Position numbers and translations under genes: made by a program. This document shows positions 1 through 8,587 of a stretch of DNA of 32,911 nucleotides, piece after piece; positions within the stretch are counted from its first letter, which is position 1; each line of letters starts with the position of its first letter. The stretch is taken from positions 1 to 32,911 of the forward strand of contig JAKSYS010000691.1 in the NCBI GenBank assembly GCA_022925895.1, read 5' to 3'. This DNA comes from Fragilaria crotonensis. Taxonomy: Eukaryota; Bacillariophyta; Fragilariophyceae; Fragilariales; Fragilariaceae. The notes beneath the pieces were generated by a model. That model had not been told where the DNA came from and did not search any database. It was given only the letters and a program-made list of their open reading frames with translations.

Positions 1-1957
1 GTTCGCAGGACGAATTGAGTCGGCGACGATGGGAAGAGTTTGACTGGAGTTGAGTCGGGAGTTGAGGCGCAATCGGCGTAGGCGGTTGCGGAGTCGCCTC
101 CCTGAGTCAGCAACGGAGTGGCAGGGGAGGAGGCACAACGGCTGGTGGTGGCGTCGCGATTTGCTCCTTGGAGGCGGCAACGGAGTTGACAGCGGAGGTG
201 GAGCAACTGAGAGAACCCGGAGGAGTCGCGTTGTCGAGAGCGGTCGCGACGCGTTGCATCTGGGAGAGCAGTTCGTTCGCTTGCCTGTAGTCGGTGGAGC
301 CGGCAATCAGCCTTTCTTCGTCTTCGTCGTCGAGGACGTATTGGAACGTCGAGTCTCGGAACATTCGTTGCCAACAATCATCGTTGAAGTTCGGAAGGTC
401 GTCGGCGGAAGCGGGAACGGTTGCGAACCAATCGTCGAAGACGATATGAAACTGTGGGGTGATGTACCCCGTTTGAGGATTCAAGACGAGAGGGACCGAG
501 CTGGCGTGTTTGTCGGAGAATCCGAGGTTGACGGTGCGAGTTGAGCGAGGAGTCCAACGTGGCAATTTCTTGCCGTCCGAGATCATTTTGTCGAGGACAT
601 AAACTGGACATCCCCAAACGTGGACGTCCATTAATTTCTTCTGTTCCCAACGAGTCTTTGTGAAGACATCGTGCGGGAAAGGCCAGTTCTGGGTCGGGCA
701 TGTGGTTCACTAGAACACAGCATGCTTGACGGCGAGGGGCCAGTGTGGGTCAGCGACGTCCGGCCAATGGATGTCGAATGCAGCATCATGGTTCGTGCAA
801 TCGCCATGATGGTTCGGATGTTGCGTTCGGCGATCCCATTGTGATGGTGAGCACCGACGCCGGCGAATCGATGACTTGTTGGAACTCGGCGAGGTTGCGA
901 GAGAACTCGGCCGACGTAAACGTTTTCGAATTGTCGGCGAGATATTTTGTGGCGTCACGCCTGTGTTGTGACACATTCTGCTCAGTCTCTTTGCCTTGAG
1001 AGTCTCGTGCGAGTTCAAGCTGACTTGGTGCTCGACAAAAATGTAGCCGGAGGCGTGATCGACGAAGATGCAACCGCCGGTGTACATGTCGTCGAGTTTC
1101 GTTTTGCCAGCGGAGGTGAGTAGACGTCGCGAGTGCTGCAAACAAAATGGTCGACGGAGATGCGTTGACCCGGCAGAAGATTGTCCGTTTTGAGAGCGTG
1201 CGCTCTATCCTTGACGATCGAGGAGGGCGTCGTTCCAGGGATCGGTCGTCTGTGCTGCTTCCCATATTGGCACGCAGCGCATTTGGAAACGAGGTAAGTC
1301 GACACGCAGCAGTTTGCAATCGGCGACTTTCTTCCGTTTTGCTAACGACACCGGAACGCAGGATGAACTGAACTTTCTTGAATCCGACGTGTCCTGCGAT
1401 AATGCCAACGAAGCAATTCTTTCTCGTTTCGCTAAGTTTCTTTCGTGGACGGTGTTCACGATCGAAACGAAGCGTCGGCGGCTTGAAAGGATCGGTTGCG
1501 TTGTACGCTTCCGACGTTGGGAGATTGTTCTGCGGGTTGACGTTTGCAGACGGGTCCTCGGTTGACGTCGTTCGGGACGCCACTGAGCGTCAGACGATTC
1601 GGTTCGATGGTGATCGTTTCGTCGGGGTAAGTCTGGAGGAGACTGGACGTCGAGAGGAGTCGGACTTTGATGTTGGGAACATGGAACGGGGGACTTTCAG
1701 AAGTCGCAAGTTTCCGAGTTGATCGTGGACAGCCCAAGTGACTTCGCCTTGGCCTTGATCTGGAGGCCCTTCGCGATCCTCTTTAGTTGCGTGATCGTGC
1801 CGGGCGACGTGACGGGGCCTTCGAAATCGGAAAGGTCGGGAGTGATCGAAATGCTTGCGCCCGAGTCCCAAAATGATGGGGCCTGTTTGCTTTGGGTCCG
1901 AGAGCCTCGCATGCGAGCGGGGCTTGAAGAGCCATGCGAAGCGGCGTCGAATGGCAC
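1..1957 (-). pseudogene. Copia pol remnant: protease, GAG-pre-integrase, integrase
   Basis: The protease core DSGASISITPDL has its active Asp at about 1865-1867. The GAG-pre-integrase/zinc region contains CAACQYGK (within 1015-1305). The integrase start ISVDHF carries the first catalytic Asp, followed by GGCIFVDHASGYIF (about 1040-1100). A post-integrase segment (107-631) reads HVWGCPVYVLD and then LGFSDKHASSVPLVLN. Adjacent domains sit in different frames, so several indels separate them. The segment 1-106 continues in a low-complexity, charged linker with no recognisable RT. This is a broken remnant; the domain order and motifs make the family assignment firm. Confidence 0.78.
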
Positions 1958-2029
1958 GCCAGATGAACGCGGAGAGGATCTTGTTGGCGGCGGCGCGTTG
2001 TGGAACGTGAGCGGAGCGATTTGAACGGG

Positions 2030-4186
2030 TCAGGCGAGTTGGCGGGTGCCACAGGGCAATACCTCGCGGTTCGTGACGACGGGGGCGTTTGGAACACCAG
2101 GGAGGACACGAATGCTTGATTTGCCACTTCCCTCTCCCTTTTGGCCTGTGGTAGGCGGCGACGGAGCAGGGCGACGGGAGTTGCGAAGCTTGTCGGCGCG
2201 ACGTTGAAGACGGAGTGCGCGTTCTTTGAGAGTCGCGAAGTGACGAAAGTCGTCGCGCTCAGCGAGCGAGGGAGGGCGCGATGCAACGTATCCCTGTTGT
2301 CGGAGACGGAGAGGGTACGAACGGTGCAGTTTGTTGGCTCGGATTCCGGAATTGAAGCGGGCGGAGCGAAGTCTCGCGAGAAACGACGACGTTGATCGTG
2401 AGGAACGGAGGAGGAGATGAGGAGCCGTCGGGCAACGGAGGTTGCTGTAGGAGCGTTGACGGGAAGACCGAGAGGAAGAGAAGGATAACCGAAACGGTGG
2501 GAGCGAACGCGAGCATTGGGTGGTGAGCACAACTTGGTGAAGATTGTTGGCGACCCAAGCCAAAATGGTGGTCCATGGGATGGCGGAAGCCAAATAGTAG
2601 ATAGCTAGGTTAACCAGAATAGGAACCATAGCACAAATGGCAAAAGAGAAAGCAAGAAGTAGCCATGGGTTCGCACCTCGGATGAGGAGCGAACGAGAAG
2701 AGGGCGCAATGTGTGGCTTGACTGGAAAGTCAAGCAGCCAACGGAGGGATCCGGCGCCAACATGCTGAGATTTGCCCTTGGCGACGGTGCCGGAGCAGGA
2801 GGACGACGTTCTCCACCGGTGTGAGTGGCGGTCGTGCGTGACAGTCCAACGACGACACTTCTCGCACCAGTTGAAGGTTATATCCTTCACTTTCTTGGAA
2901 TTGCTAGTTCCGGGAAGTGGTGGAATTGTGCGCCAGGATTTATGTTTGTTGGTGCGATCCTGGCGGGACCCAGAGGAGGAGGACGATCCGGACTTACGAT
3001 TGAGTTCTGGACACTTGTTCGCCCAATGACCGGGTTTTCCACACTTGTGGCAATTGCCCTTCTTCGTCGTCGTTTCGGTCCCGGATGCCTGGGACTGAAT
3101 CAACGTAAGTACCTCGGCTCGGGAGATACCTGCGGGGCAGTTGCGACATTACCAAACGTCGACGGAGCTCGGACATCAGGTGCATGACTCGCTGGAGGCC
3201 ATTCCTCTGTCAAATTGCGTACGGTACGTCTTCAGCTTGGCGACAAATATCTTGAACGTCAATTCTCAGCGACCATGTGAGCATGGGCGCCTGACTTTTC
3301 CTTGTATCCAATGTCGAGGAGCGCCTGATCAAGCCGCTGCTTCGTCGAACGAAGAGGGAAGCGGAAGTCTTCGCCCGGCTCCACCGGCCAAAGGAAAGTT
3401 TTGAGCATCGTGAGCGTGAGGTTGTGGTCGCACCGACCTGCCGTGGTGAGCTCACGCGTCCCTTGCGATAGTCAGCGGCGAGGGCTTCAAGGTTTTCGCC
3501 GGCGTACTGGGACGGGTGGCGAGCCTTGATTGCGGCCTTCAAGTCTTCGAAGCGCTCGATCGACGTCGACTGGATCGTTTTGATAAGCTCGAGCCAAACG
3601 ACGTGAAACGAGTCGTCGTCGTCCATCTTCTCTTTGATTTTGCTCATGAGAGCGGGATGGAGAGAAGAAAGAAGGAACTTGGTTGCGGCGAGGTCATTCA
3701 ACTTGTCGTACTTGTCATAACGAAGAATCTGCTGGGAGCTGAGAGTCTTCGCTGATGCGACGGTGTAGCGAGAGTGACTCCTGACGACGTTCGTCATCAC
3801 GGAGGAGCTTTCGGGATCGGGGAGATAGGCGATGGTATCCATCCCACAATTGACGAGATGGTCCCAAACGGCGTTCTGAAGTTGAGACTGCTCGCTTGGG
3901 TAAAGAGGGTTGTCATGCCGGTACGACGAAAGTTGTACCCTTTGTGAGGCGGAGGCATGGACAGGACGGAGTTGGTTTGGTGACGTGATGTCGTCGGCGG
4001 CGCTCGGATCGAGGCCGACCCAACCAGGAGCTGGCTTACCGCCAGTCCAAGCGGACCAATCATCCCTAGAGAGACAATGTTGCCCATAATGGGCTTATCG
4101 GGCCTATCAGAGGCGGACGATAGGGTCGGAGACAGGTGGCGTCGGGACGCGGTGACGGGGTCGGAAGTTGTAGTTGGAGACGCCAT
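2030..4186 (-). pseudogene. Copia gag remnant with CCHC zinc knuckle
   Basis: The likely start is the ATG at 4186 (MASPTTTSDPVTAS), which sits inside a small hairpin. The reading frame changes near 4070. A gag core follows (3210-3842) with GMDTIAYLPDPES-like and LLSSLHPALMSKIKEKMDDD segments, then further frame changes. The nucleocapsid knuckle CHKCGKPGHWANKC (C-x2-C-x4-H-x4-C) is at about 3011-3052 and is followed by a Ser-rich linker and a second Cys pair (WCEKCRRW). Gag proteins of this type assemble the virus-like particle and bind element RNA. The copy is frameshifted and presumably dead. Confidence 0.75.
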
Positions 4187-4475
4187 CTCGGAGAGATCAA
4201 AGGGAAGAGCTTGGAAAGGTCTTGAATGGAACTAGCACAGCGTGCGTTTAAACGTAGAATAAGTAGCCTAGTTGGTAACTTAGGCGCTCGGAGAGACTTG
4301 CTTGTAGGTTGGAAACCGTAGAGTAGAAGATAGTCAACGGAGTTGACTCAGAGCTGCAGCGTAGGCGATTGCGGAGCAATCGGGAAACAGATCCTTGGAA
4401 AGGATCAGCCTGGGTGTCCTTGGAAAGGAAACAATGAATTCCTATAGAGAGGAATTGGCTTGCCTGGAAGGAAGC
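4185..4475 (-). repeat. Array of short stem-loops with a common GGA loop in the Copia leader/LTR
   Basis: Perfect or near-perfect inverted repeats around a 3-nt loop occur one after another (plus-strand reading, loop GGA; TCC on the element's sense strand). They lie at 4185-4197 (5 bp), 4307-4317 (4 bp), 4332-4348 (7 bp), 4366-4382 (7 bp), 4390-4406 (7 bp), 4417-4429 (5 bp) and 4458-4475 (7 bp with one bulged G). Another 7-bp stem at 4437-4456 has a 6-nt loop. Weaker GGA-centred stems are at 4210-4218 and 4287-4295. The stem sequences differ from each other while the loop is constant, so this is a structural rather than a sequence repeat. It lies upstream of the gag start of the degraded element. 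Confidence 0.75.
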
Positions 4476-5024
4476 GTGAGGGGGTTAGCCTATAGATTGG
4501 GCAAAATAACCACTTGAGGCTATCACCGGAGATGATACTCTAATCGTAGAAAATAGTACGTAGTACCGTAGGAAAATTACTGTAGGAAGGTTTTACACAA
4601 AGTACGTTCTGAGAAATTATAAGCTACTACAGTAAGATTCGGCACTCGATCGTATGAACGACAAACTCGTCGAACGTGTCAAATGGCATTTGACATTTCG
4701 GGTAGTTCGTACGAAATTAGTTAGAGACCGGACAGTATAGCGTATCATGTTTCACATTTCGATGGATGACCTCACAGTAGCACAGTGCAACGATGGAATC
4801 GCAGTCCAGTGCAGCGTAGGTTTCAATTCGGCACAATCGACAGGCTGATGTTTTGACATTACAGTATTCTTGACAGGAGTAACACATCACAGGATCGCAG
4901 ACCTTTTGGGGCCATGGCACTTGTCCTTGCAACGCCAACGCTAGAACGCTGTTGATGGCCTCTTCTGCCCAACCGCGAGTCTCGGAAACGAGAGTAGTAG
5001 GTGAAGAAGTGAAATGCCTCCGAC
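4476..5024. other. Intergenic / possible LTR remnant of the left Copia element
   Basis: No supported gene. A perfect 8-bp stem with a GGC loop lies at 4677-4695; on the minus strand it begins TGTCAAAT, a plausible LTR terminus. Inverted TAGCCT/AGGCTA pairs lie at 4486-4491 and 4517-4522. An ATG at 4955 opens a short plus-strand frame (MASSAQPRVSETRVV) that runs into the next gene's 5' region in another frame; it could be that gene's true start if one splice or one base is missing. A Cys-rich minus-strand ORF here has no ATG at its head. Confidence 0.4.
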
Positions 5025-5918
5025 TTGTCAAAGGAACCGGCTTGCGATTCTCCTGATCCTATCGACCATTTGCGAGTTGCATTTACCGATGGCAACGTCC
5101 TGGACGAGTCGCCCCATCCAGAGGAGGATTCGTGCCCCCGTGTGGATGCAATCGTCATCTTCCTCGTCAAACTGGTTGACACGACAAGTATGTGGACCGC
5201 CCTTTTGGCAATCATCACGGAACCGAATACTTGTGACAGCCAAGAACACATGAACGACGCATTCAAGGCCATCGAAGCGGCGGTCTCGACGGAGCTAGTG
5301 TCTCTCGTGTCCATTCGAATTGAAAGATCTGAAACTAGCGCCAGCCAAGAGGAAATGGAGTCACGTGTCAAGGAGTTGACGAAGCGGGTCTTGGAACTTC
5401 AACGGACGAACTCGTTTCACTTGGTCGTGTCAAGTGATTGGGTTGCCACTATCGATTCGTCGTTGGGAGTTGGTGTTCATGTCAAAGAAGGTCATCGAGC
5501 CATGATCACTAGTATCCGAAAGAGATTTGGCCAAGGCGTTTTGATTGGAACATCAGCTCATAGCATCGAGTCCGCAGTCGATGCTGTTGCCAAGTGTGCT
5601 CCTGACTATTTGTTCGTTGGGACTTGCTACGAAACCCAGTCCCATCCAGAAAAGGGAGCAGCGCAGCTGGAGGGGCCTTCCCTTCCTGGTCAAGTAGCGC
5701 ACGCGATTCGAATGAAATTGGGCATTGCCCCAATAGTGCTTGCAATTGGAGGGATTGATGAGACTAATTGCTCGGAGCCCGTTTCCATGTTCGGAGCCGA
5801 TGGCGTCGCTGTCATCCGTGCCGTCCTGCAAGCATCGAATCCAACAGATGCTGTTCGGCAGATTCACAGAACGATGCAAGTCAGTGGGAACCATCGTCAT
5901 GTTGAAACTACTTCTTGA
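5025..5918 (+). CDS. TenI/ThiE-fold protein (thiazole tautomerase / thiamine-phosphate synthase family)
   Basis: The C-terminal 170 residues match the TenI/thiamine-phosphate synthase TIM barrel. LLAIITEP (about residue 60) looks like strand 1, GVGVHVKEG (148-156) is the GVH strand, IGTSAHS is at 174-180, and DYLFVGTCYETQSHPEK (194-210) is the phosphate-loop region. VLAIGGI (238-244) and FGADGVAVIRAV (256-267) form the last phosphate-binding strands. The loop after FVG reads T-C-Y-E-T instead of the GP-x-x-x-T of true thiamine-phosphate synthases and is closer to TenI. A tautomerase-like or divergent role in thiazole metabolism is therefore more likely than classical ThiE activity (inference). 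The frame is open from a stop at 5010, but 5025 is a TTG, so the real start is unresolved: an upstream ATG at 4955 through a splice or missing base, or a later ATG. Confidence 0.72.
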   Translation: MSKEPACDSPDPIDHLRVAFTDGNVLDESPHPEEDSCPRVDAIVIFLVKLVDTTSMWTALLAIITEPNTCDSQEHMNDAFKAIEAAVSTELVSLVSIRIERSETSASQEEMESRVKELTKRVLELQRTNSFHLVVSSDWVATIDSSLGVGVHVKEGHRAMITSIRKRFGQGVLIGTSAHSIESAVDAVAKCAPDYLFVGTCYETQSHPEKGAAQLEGPSLPGQVAHAIRMKLGIAPIVLAIGGIDETNCSEPVSMFGADGVAVIRAVLQASNPTDAVRQIHRTMQVSGNHRHVETTS

Positions 5919-6352
5919 CAATGCTGTTGGTTATAGATGCAAAGATAAGAATTTCAACAAACATTCGTCCGTATGCTTCGTCATAACTTAAATCATTGAG
6001 GCAGCGCAGGTTAAGGGCTGTGTTCCTTGAAAATTTAAATACGAAGGGCATTTCAATGTAGATGACGCAACAAGCTGAAATAAAGATGGTCGTAGGATGC
6101 TTACGTTCTCTCCGTTTCTCGAACGACAATCAACGAGACGATTGGTGGCATTTTGGCGCGATTCTGTACTTCAGACTTGAGCTCAGAAAGAAGGAAGTTT
6201 AACTGTTTGCTAGAGTTGCCGCATTCTGCATCTGATACGATACAGAACGTTTCACAAATCGTGCGAACTATATTAAAATTTTGGACAGTCTAATGAACTA
6301 CACAAGCTCATTAGGTGCCGTCGGTTTCTTGGACCGTACGCCTCATTCAACG
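5919..6352. other. Convergent intergenic region
   Basis: This lies between the ends of the TenI-like gene (plus) and the RING gene (minus), so it should hold both 3' ends. It is AT-richer than the flanking exons. I see no credible ORF, RNA gene or strong inverted repeat. Confidence 0.5.
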
Positions 6353-7102
6353 CTAACTGGTTGGTATTCTGAATTGTCTGAACAAGGCGGCTTCGTCCGC
6401 TCGAATGGGTGGTTCCGAATCGATTTGGCAAAATTCTTGTCGGCAACAAGGGCATAGGACTTGCATCTTTTTCGTCAGCCAAGCAACAACACATTCCGTA
6501 TGAAAAACATGTACGCAGTTCTCGAAGGACGAACAAGAAACAGAATCGCCTACTTCGTAGAGGGAGAGGCAAATGACACAAACGGCGGGGACTTGCCGAT
6601 GTCCGTTCTGCATATCCCCCAGTTGAAGCAAGGTGGACTCCGATTCCAGGATATCTCCTATCTCTACGTCGTCAAGGGTCGTTTCTCGCCTGTCCTCATC
6701 TGGCCTTTGATCGTTGCCTTCTTGCTTTTCTATCAGATCCTTTTCAGTCAAGATCATGGTCGTTGCCTTCAACGCGTCGGTGATTTGCCGTTTCCTCTGC
6801 GTTTGCATGGCTTCGGTCGCTTCCTCTCCCGTTAAGTTGTTCAAGGCAAGTTCACGACTCACCATCTGTCGTATGGCCTCCCGTAGACGTTCATCATTTT
6901 GGAGCCACAAACGCCTTCTCCTGTAAACTATGCAGGGAGGAATAAAGCAGCAGATAACCAATAAGAAGTACCAAGCGAGAAAACCGACAAATTGTACTAA
7001 ATCCTGTTGTGATTGTGGTTTGTCGTTGAAGTACCTCGGATCAGCAACTGTGGCGTTCTTGCCGGCATCGAGGACGCTCTGAAGCAGACGCGAGCTTGTC
7101 AT
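6353..7102 (-). CDS. Membrane-anchored RING-H2 E3 ubiquitin ligase, intronless paralog
   Basis: A 249-residue protein starts at the ATG at 7102-7100. Residues 35-59 (from LVQFVGF to PCIVY) form one hydrophobic transmembrane segment followed by the basic stop RRRR. A charged cytosolic region (about 65-170) precedes the RING. RING-H2 ligands are C175, C178, C196, H198, H201, C204, C217 and C220: C-x2-C-x17-C-x-H-x2-H-x2-C-x12-C-x2-C. Such proteins recruit an E2 at a membrane and ubiquitinate nearby substrates; the substrate here is unknown. A paralog with identical ligand spacing lies at 16770-17520 on the same strand. In this copy the site where the paralog has its intron (after ATTM, residue 116) is continuous. 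Confidence 0.85.
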   Translation of the reverse strand: MTSSRLLQSVLDAGKNATVADPRYFNDKPQSQQDLVQFVGFLAWYFLLVICCFIPPCIVYRRRRLWLQNDERLREAIRQMVSRELALNNLTGEEATEAMQTQRKRQITDALKATTMILTEKDLIEKQEGNDQRPDEDRRETTLDDVEIGDILESESTLLQLGDMQNGHRQVPAVCVICLSLYEVGDSVSCSSFENCVHVFHTECVVAWLTKKMQVLCPCCRQEFCQIDSEPPIRADEAALFRQFRIPTS

Positions 7103-7350
7103 AATGAATCTTCACTGAAGCTTCAATAAAGTTGAGGAGGAGGAAGTGGGAAGGTATATGAAAACAGTACGTGTGCCTCAGTTACTTGTTGAGGTCTCTT
7201 CACAGAACGCCGTTCAATGCGTTCCTGATGGATGTGAGTACTGTAGATGTGAGTAGTGAGTAATCGCCGGTTGTAGTATGATATGCATACGTATTCTGGA
7301 GTTGATCGCGAACGTGGAGAACTTCTTTTTCGTGTATGTTTGTTTTTGCA

Positions 7351-7376
7351 TACCGTAGACCTCATAATAACTACAC
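7351..7376 (+). repeat. Left terminal inverted repeat of the TIR element
   Basis: This sequence is the exact reverse complement of 8049-8074. It starts with the TA that is presumably half of the target duplication. Confidence 0.75.
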
Positions 7377-8072
7377 GTAATTTTGGCCCATGTGTAGTAA
7401 ATCTTTATGAGGTTCAGGAAACGCTTTGTGTAGTTATTGTCGAGTGGTCAAAAATCCTGAAAATCCGGGTTTCTTTAAAAAATAAAATCGAGCCGATCGA
7501 GCTGGCTAAATAAATCGACTCCATGAAAAAGTATACTATACAAACAACACGTGCTTATGAAATTCGACTGGCGGTTATTTGCCGTTGACTGCGGTTCAGA
7601 CGGTTTCATTTCTCGTTAGAATCCAACTCGATTTGTGGGGGGGGGGTTGCGGGAAGTGGCTGTTCAACGCAAATCCAGCTTGGAGTTGCATAGCGCCAGT
7701 GCTGTCAAGTTCCCGTACGATGGCGTTGACCCGATTTTCGCCAAATGCGCCTCAAATGCACTCATGTCGGCCGACCAGGGATCCTGACCGCACTGTGCGA
7801 ATGTGGCGAGTGCTCGGAGTACACGAGGACCATCTACTGTACTGTAGAATTATCCTGTAATTGCCCTTTAACTCGTCTGTTGAGGTCCGGCCTAAGCTCC
7901 AGTTCCGGTACATGTATCAGTGCCCTCGTAGAATGATGTATGCCGGTACGATATTATCGGCTTTGTGTAGTAAGACATATGAGGCTGCAGAACCGCTTTG
8001 TGTAGTATCTTTATGTGCCGGAGGGTCTATGTGTAGTTATTGTGTAGTGTGTAGTTATTATGAGGTCTACGG
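7353..8072. mobile_element. Non-autonomous TIR transposon (MITE-like, TA-flanked)
   Basis: A 26-bp perfect inverted repeat (7351-7376 against 8049-8074) brackets about 670 bp. Because TA is its own complement, the outermost TA on each side can be the target duplication, leaving a 720-bp element with 24-bp TIRs beginning CCGTAGACC. A TA target fits Tc1/mariner-type insertion (established for that superfamily; assignment here is inference). Subterminal copies of GTGTAGTTATT occur at 7428-7438 and 8031-8041. A diverged direct repeat of about 44 nt (7390-7434 and 7964-8006) lies near each end. The interior holds a G10 run near 7639 and no transposase-like ORF, so any movement would need a transposase from elsewhere. 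Confidence 0.68.
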
Positions 8073-8074
8073 TA
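8049..8074 (-). repeat. Right terminal inverted repeat of the TIR element
   Basis: Perfect 26-bp inverted copy of 7351-7376. It is preceded by a partial third copy of its own inner sequence (GTGTAGTTATT at 8031-8041). Confidence 0.75.
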
Positions 8075-8084
8075 TATAGATGCA

Positions 8085-8276
8085 GTCCCAGAACGACCGT
8101 CCAGTAAATACAGTACCAGTACTAGTGACTACCGGTAGTGTACTCCAATCCTCTGCGAGTCTCTGAAATGAGAGATCGAGGACCTCATATGCTGATACTG
8201 AGCGGCACGTACAGTACCTGGTACTGGGTATGACTCGGAGTACCAGCCTACAGTCCGCGAGTACCAGTACACAGTA
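8085..8276. repeat. GTAC-dense intergenic palindromic sequence
   Basis: Many overlapping motifs of the type AGTACC-TGGTACT and GTACCAGTAC occur here, with no ORF of note. The same texture resumes at 16258-16310 on the far side of the Copia element, showing that the element inserted into one such tract. Confidence 0.6.
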
Positions 8277-8281
8277 CAGTC
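8277..8281. repeat. Target-site duplication, left copy (CAGTC)
   Basis: Five bases immediately before the left LTR, identical to 16252-16256 immediately after the right LTR. Copia integrases make 5-bp duplications. Confidence 0.9.
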
Positions 8282-8369
8282 TGAGAGGCTACAGTATACC
8301 GGTAATACTATAGCCACTTTCTAGACTACTATTATACCTTCGTATTGTAGTAGACTGGAGAGCCTGACA
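8282..8369 (+). repeat. Left (5') LTR, 88 bp
   Basis: Begins TGAGAGGCT and ends AGCCTGACA, so the tips form an imperfect inverted repeat (TGnnAGGCT). Two imperfect hairpins fill most of it. One at 8287-8315 has an 11-position stem with a single C-A mismatch. The other at 8324-8355 pairs CTACTA/TAGTAG and ATAC/GTAT around a CTTC loop. A TATTATACC stretch in the second is the only TATA-like candidate. It must supply promoter and polyadenylation functions in 88 bp, or share them with the leader. Confidence 0.92.
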
Positions 8370-8392
8370 GGTTATTGAGCCCAACTCACGCT
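8370..8392 (+). other. Candidate primer-binding site (internal tRNA-iMet type)
   Basis: Directly after the LTR the sequence reads GGTTATTGAGCCCAACTC. Its complement resembles the anticodon arm of eukaryotic initiator tRNA-Met (GGGCTCA then ATAACC), with one extra base in the loop. Drosophila copia is known to prime from a half-tRNA-iMet and has a similar GGTTATGGGCCC-type site. The match to the host tRNA cannot be checked here. Confidence 0.6.
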
Positions 8393-8587
8393 ATCACACT
8401 CTTCTCGAAGTTGTTGATAGACCACCTCTGTGCGATAGCATCACTTCTGGAACGACGGGAAGTGATCTGTCGAGCACATTGTGAATTTATATCATCCCAA
8501 TTTTGGTGTCGAACTACTCAGTAGAAACGTACGTACATTGCAGTACTGTCGGATACGACTTACTAAAATCCATATACCATCTACACC

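Larger units (their letters stand above)
1..4695 (-). mobile_element. Degraded Ty1/Copia retrotransposon, truncated by the window edge
   Basis: Reading leftwards on the minus strand, the order is gag, CCHC zinc knuckle, aspartic protease, GAG-pre-integrase, integrase and post-integrase region. This PR-IN-before-RT order defines Ty1/Copia. Reverse transcriptase and RNase H would lie left of base 1. The coding content is scattered over at least six overlapping ORFs in different frames, so the copy is not functional as one polyprotein. The 5' end is uncertain: a palindrome reading TGTCAAAT on the minus strand at 4695 is a possible LTR start, but the partner LTR is outside the window. The post-integrase motif HVWGCPVYVLD and the phrase VVFDDWFATV-like (here IVFDDWFATV) resemble diatom CoDi elements. 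Confidence 0.8.

Noticed and set aside
4717-5031. Cys-rich minus-strand ORF (CDPVMCYSCQEYC region)
   Set aside because: It has no ATG at its head, overlaps the TenI-like gene's 5' end and matches no zinc-finger spacing I know. Probably chance.
7579-7860. 93-codon plus-strand ORF inside the TIR element
   Set aside because: No recognisable domain, spans a G-run, and has no transposase DDE/D motif. Treated as non-coding filler of a MITE.
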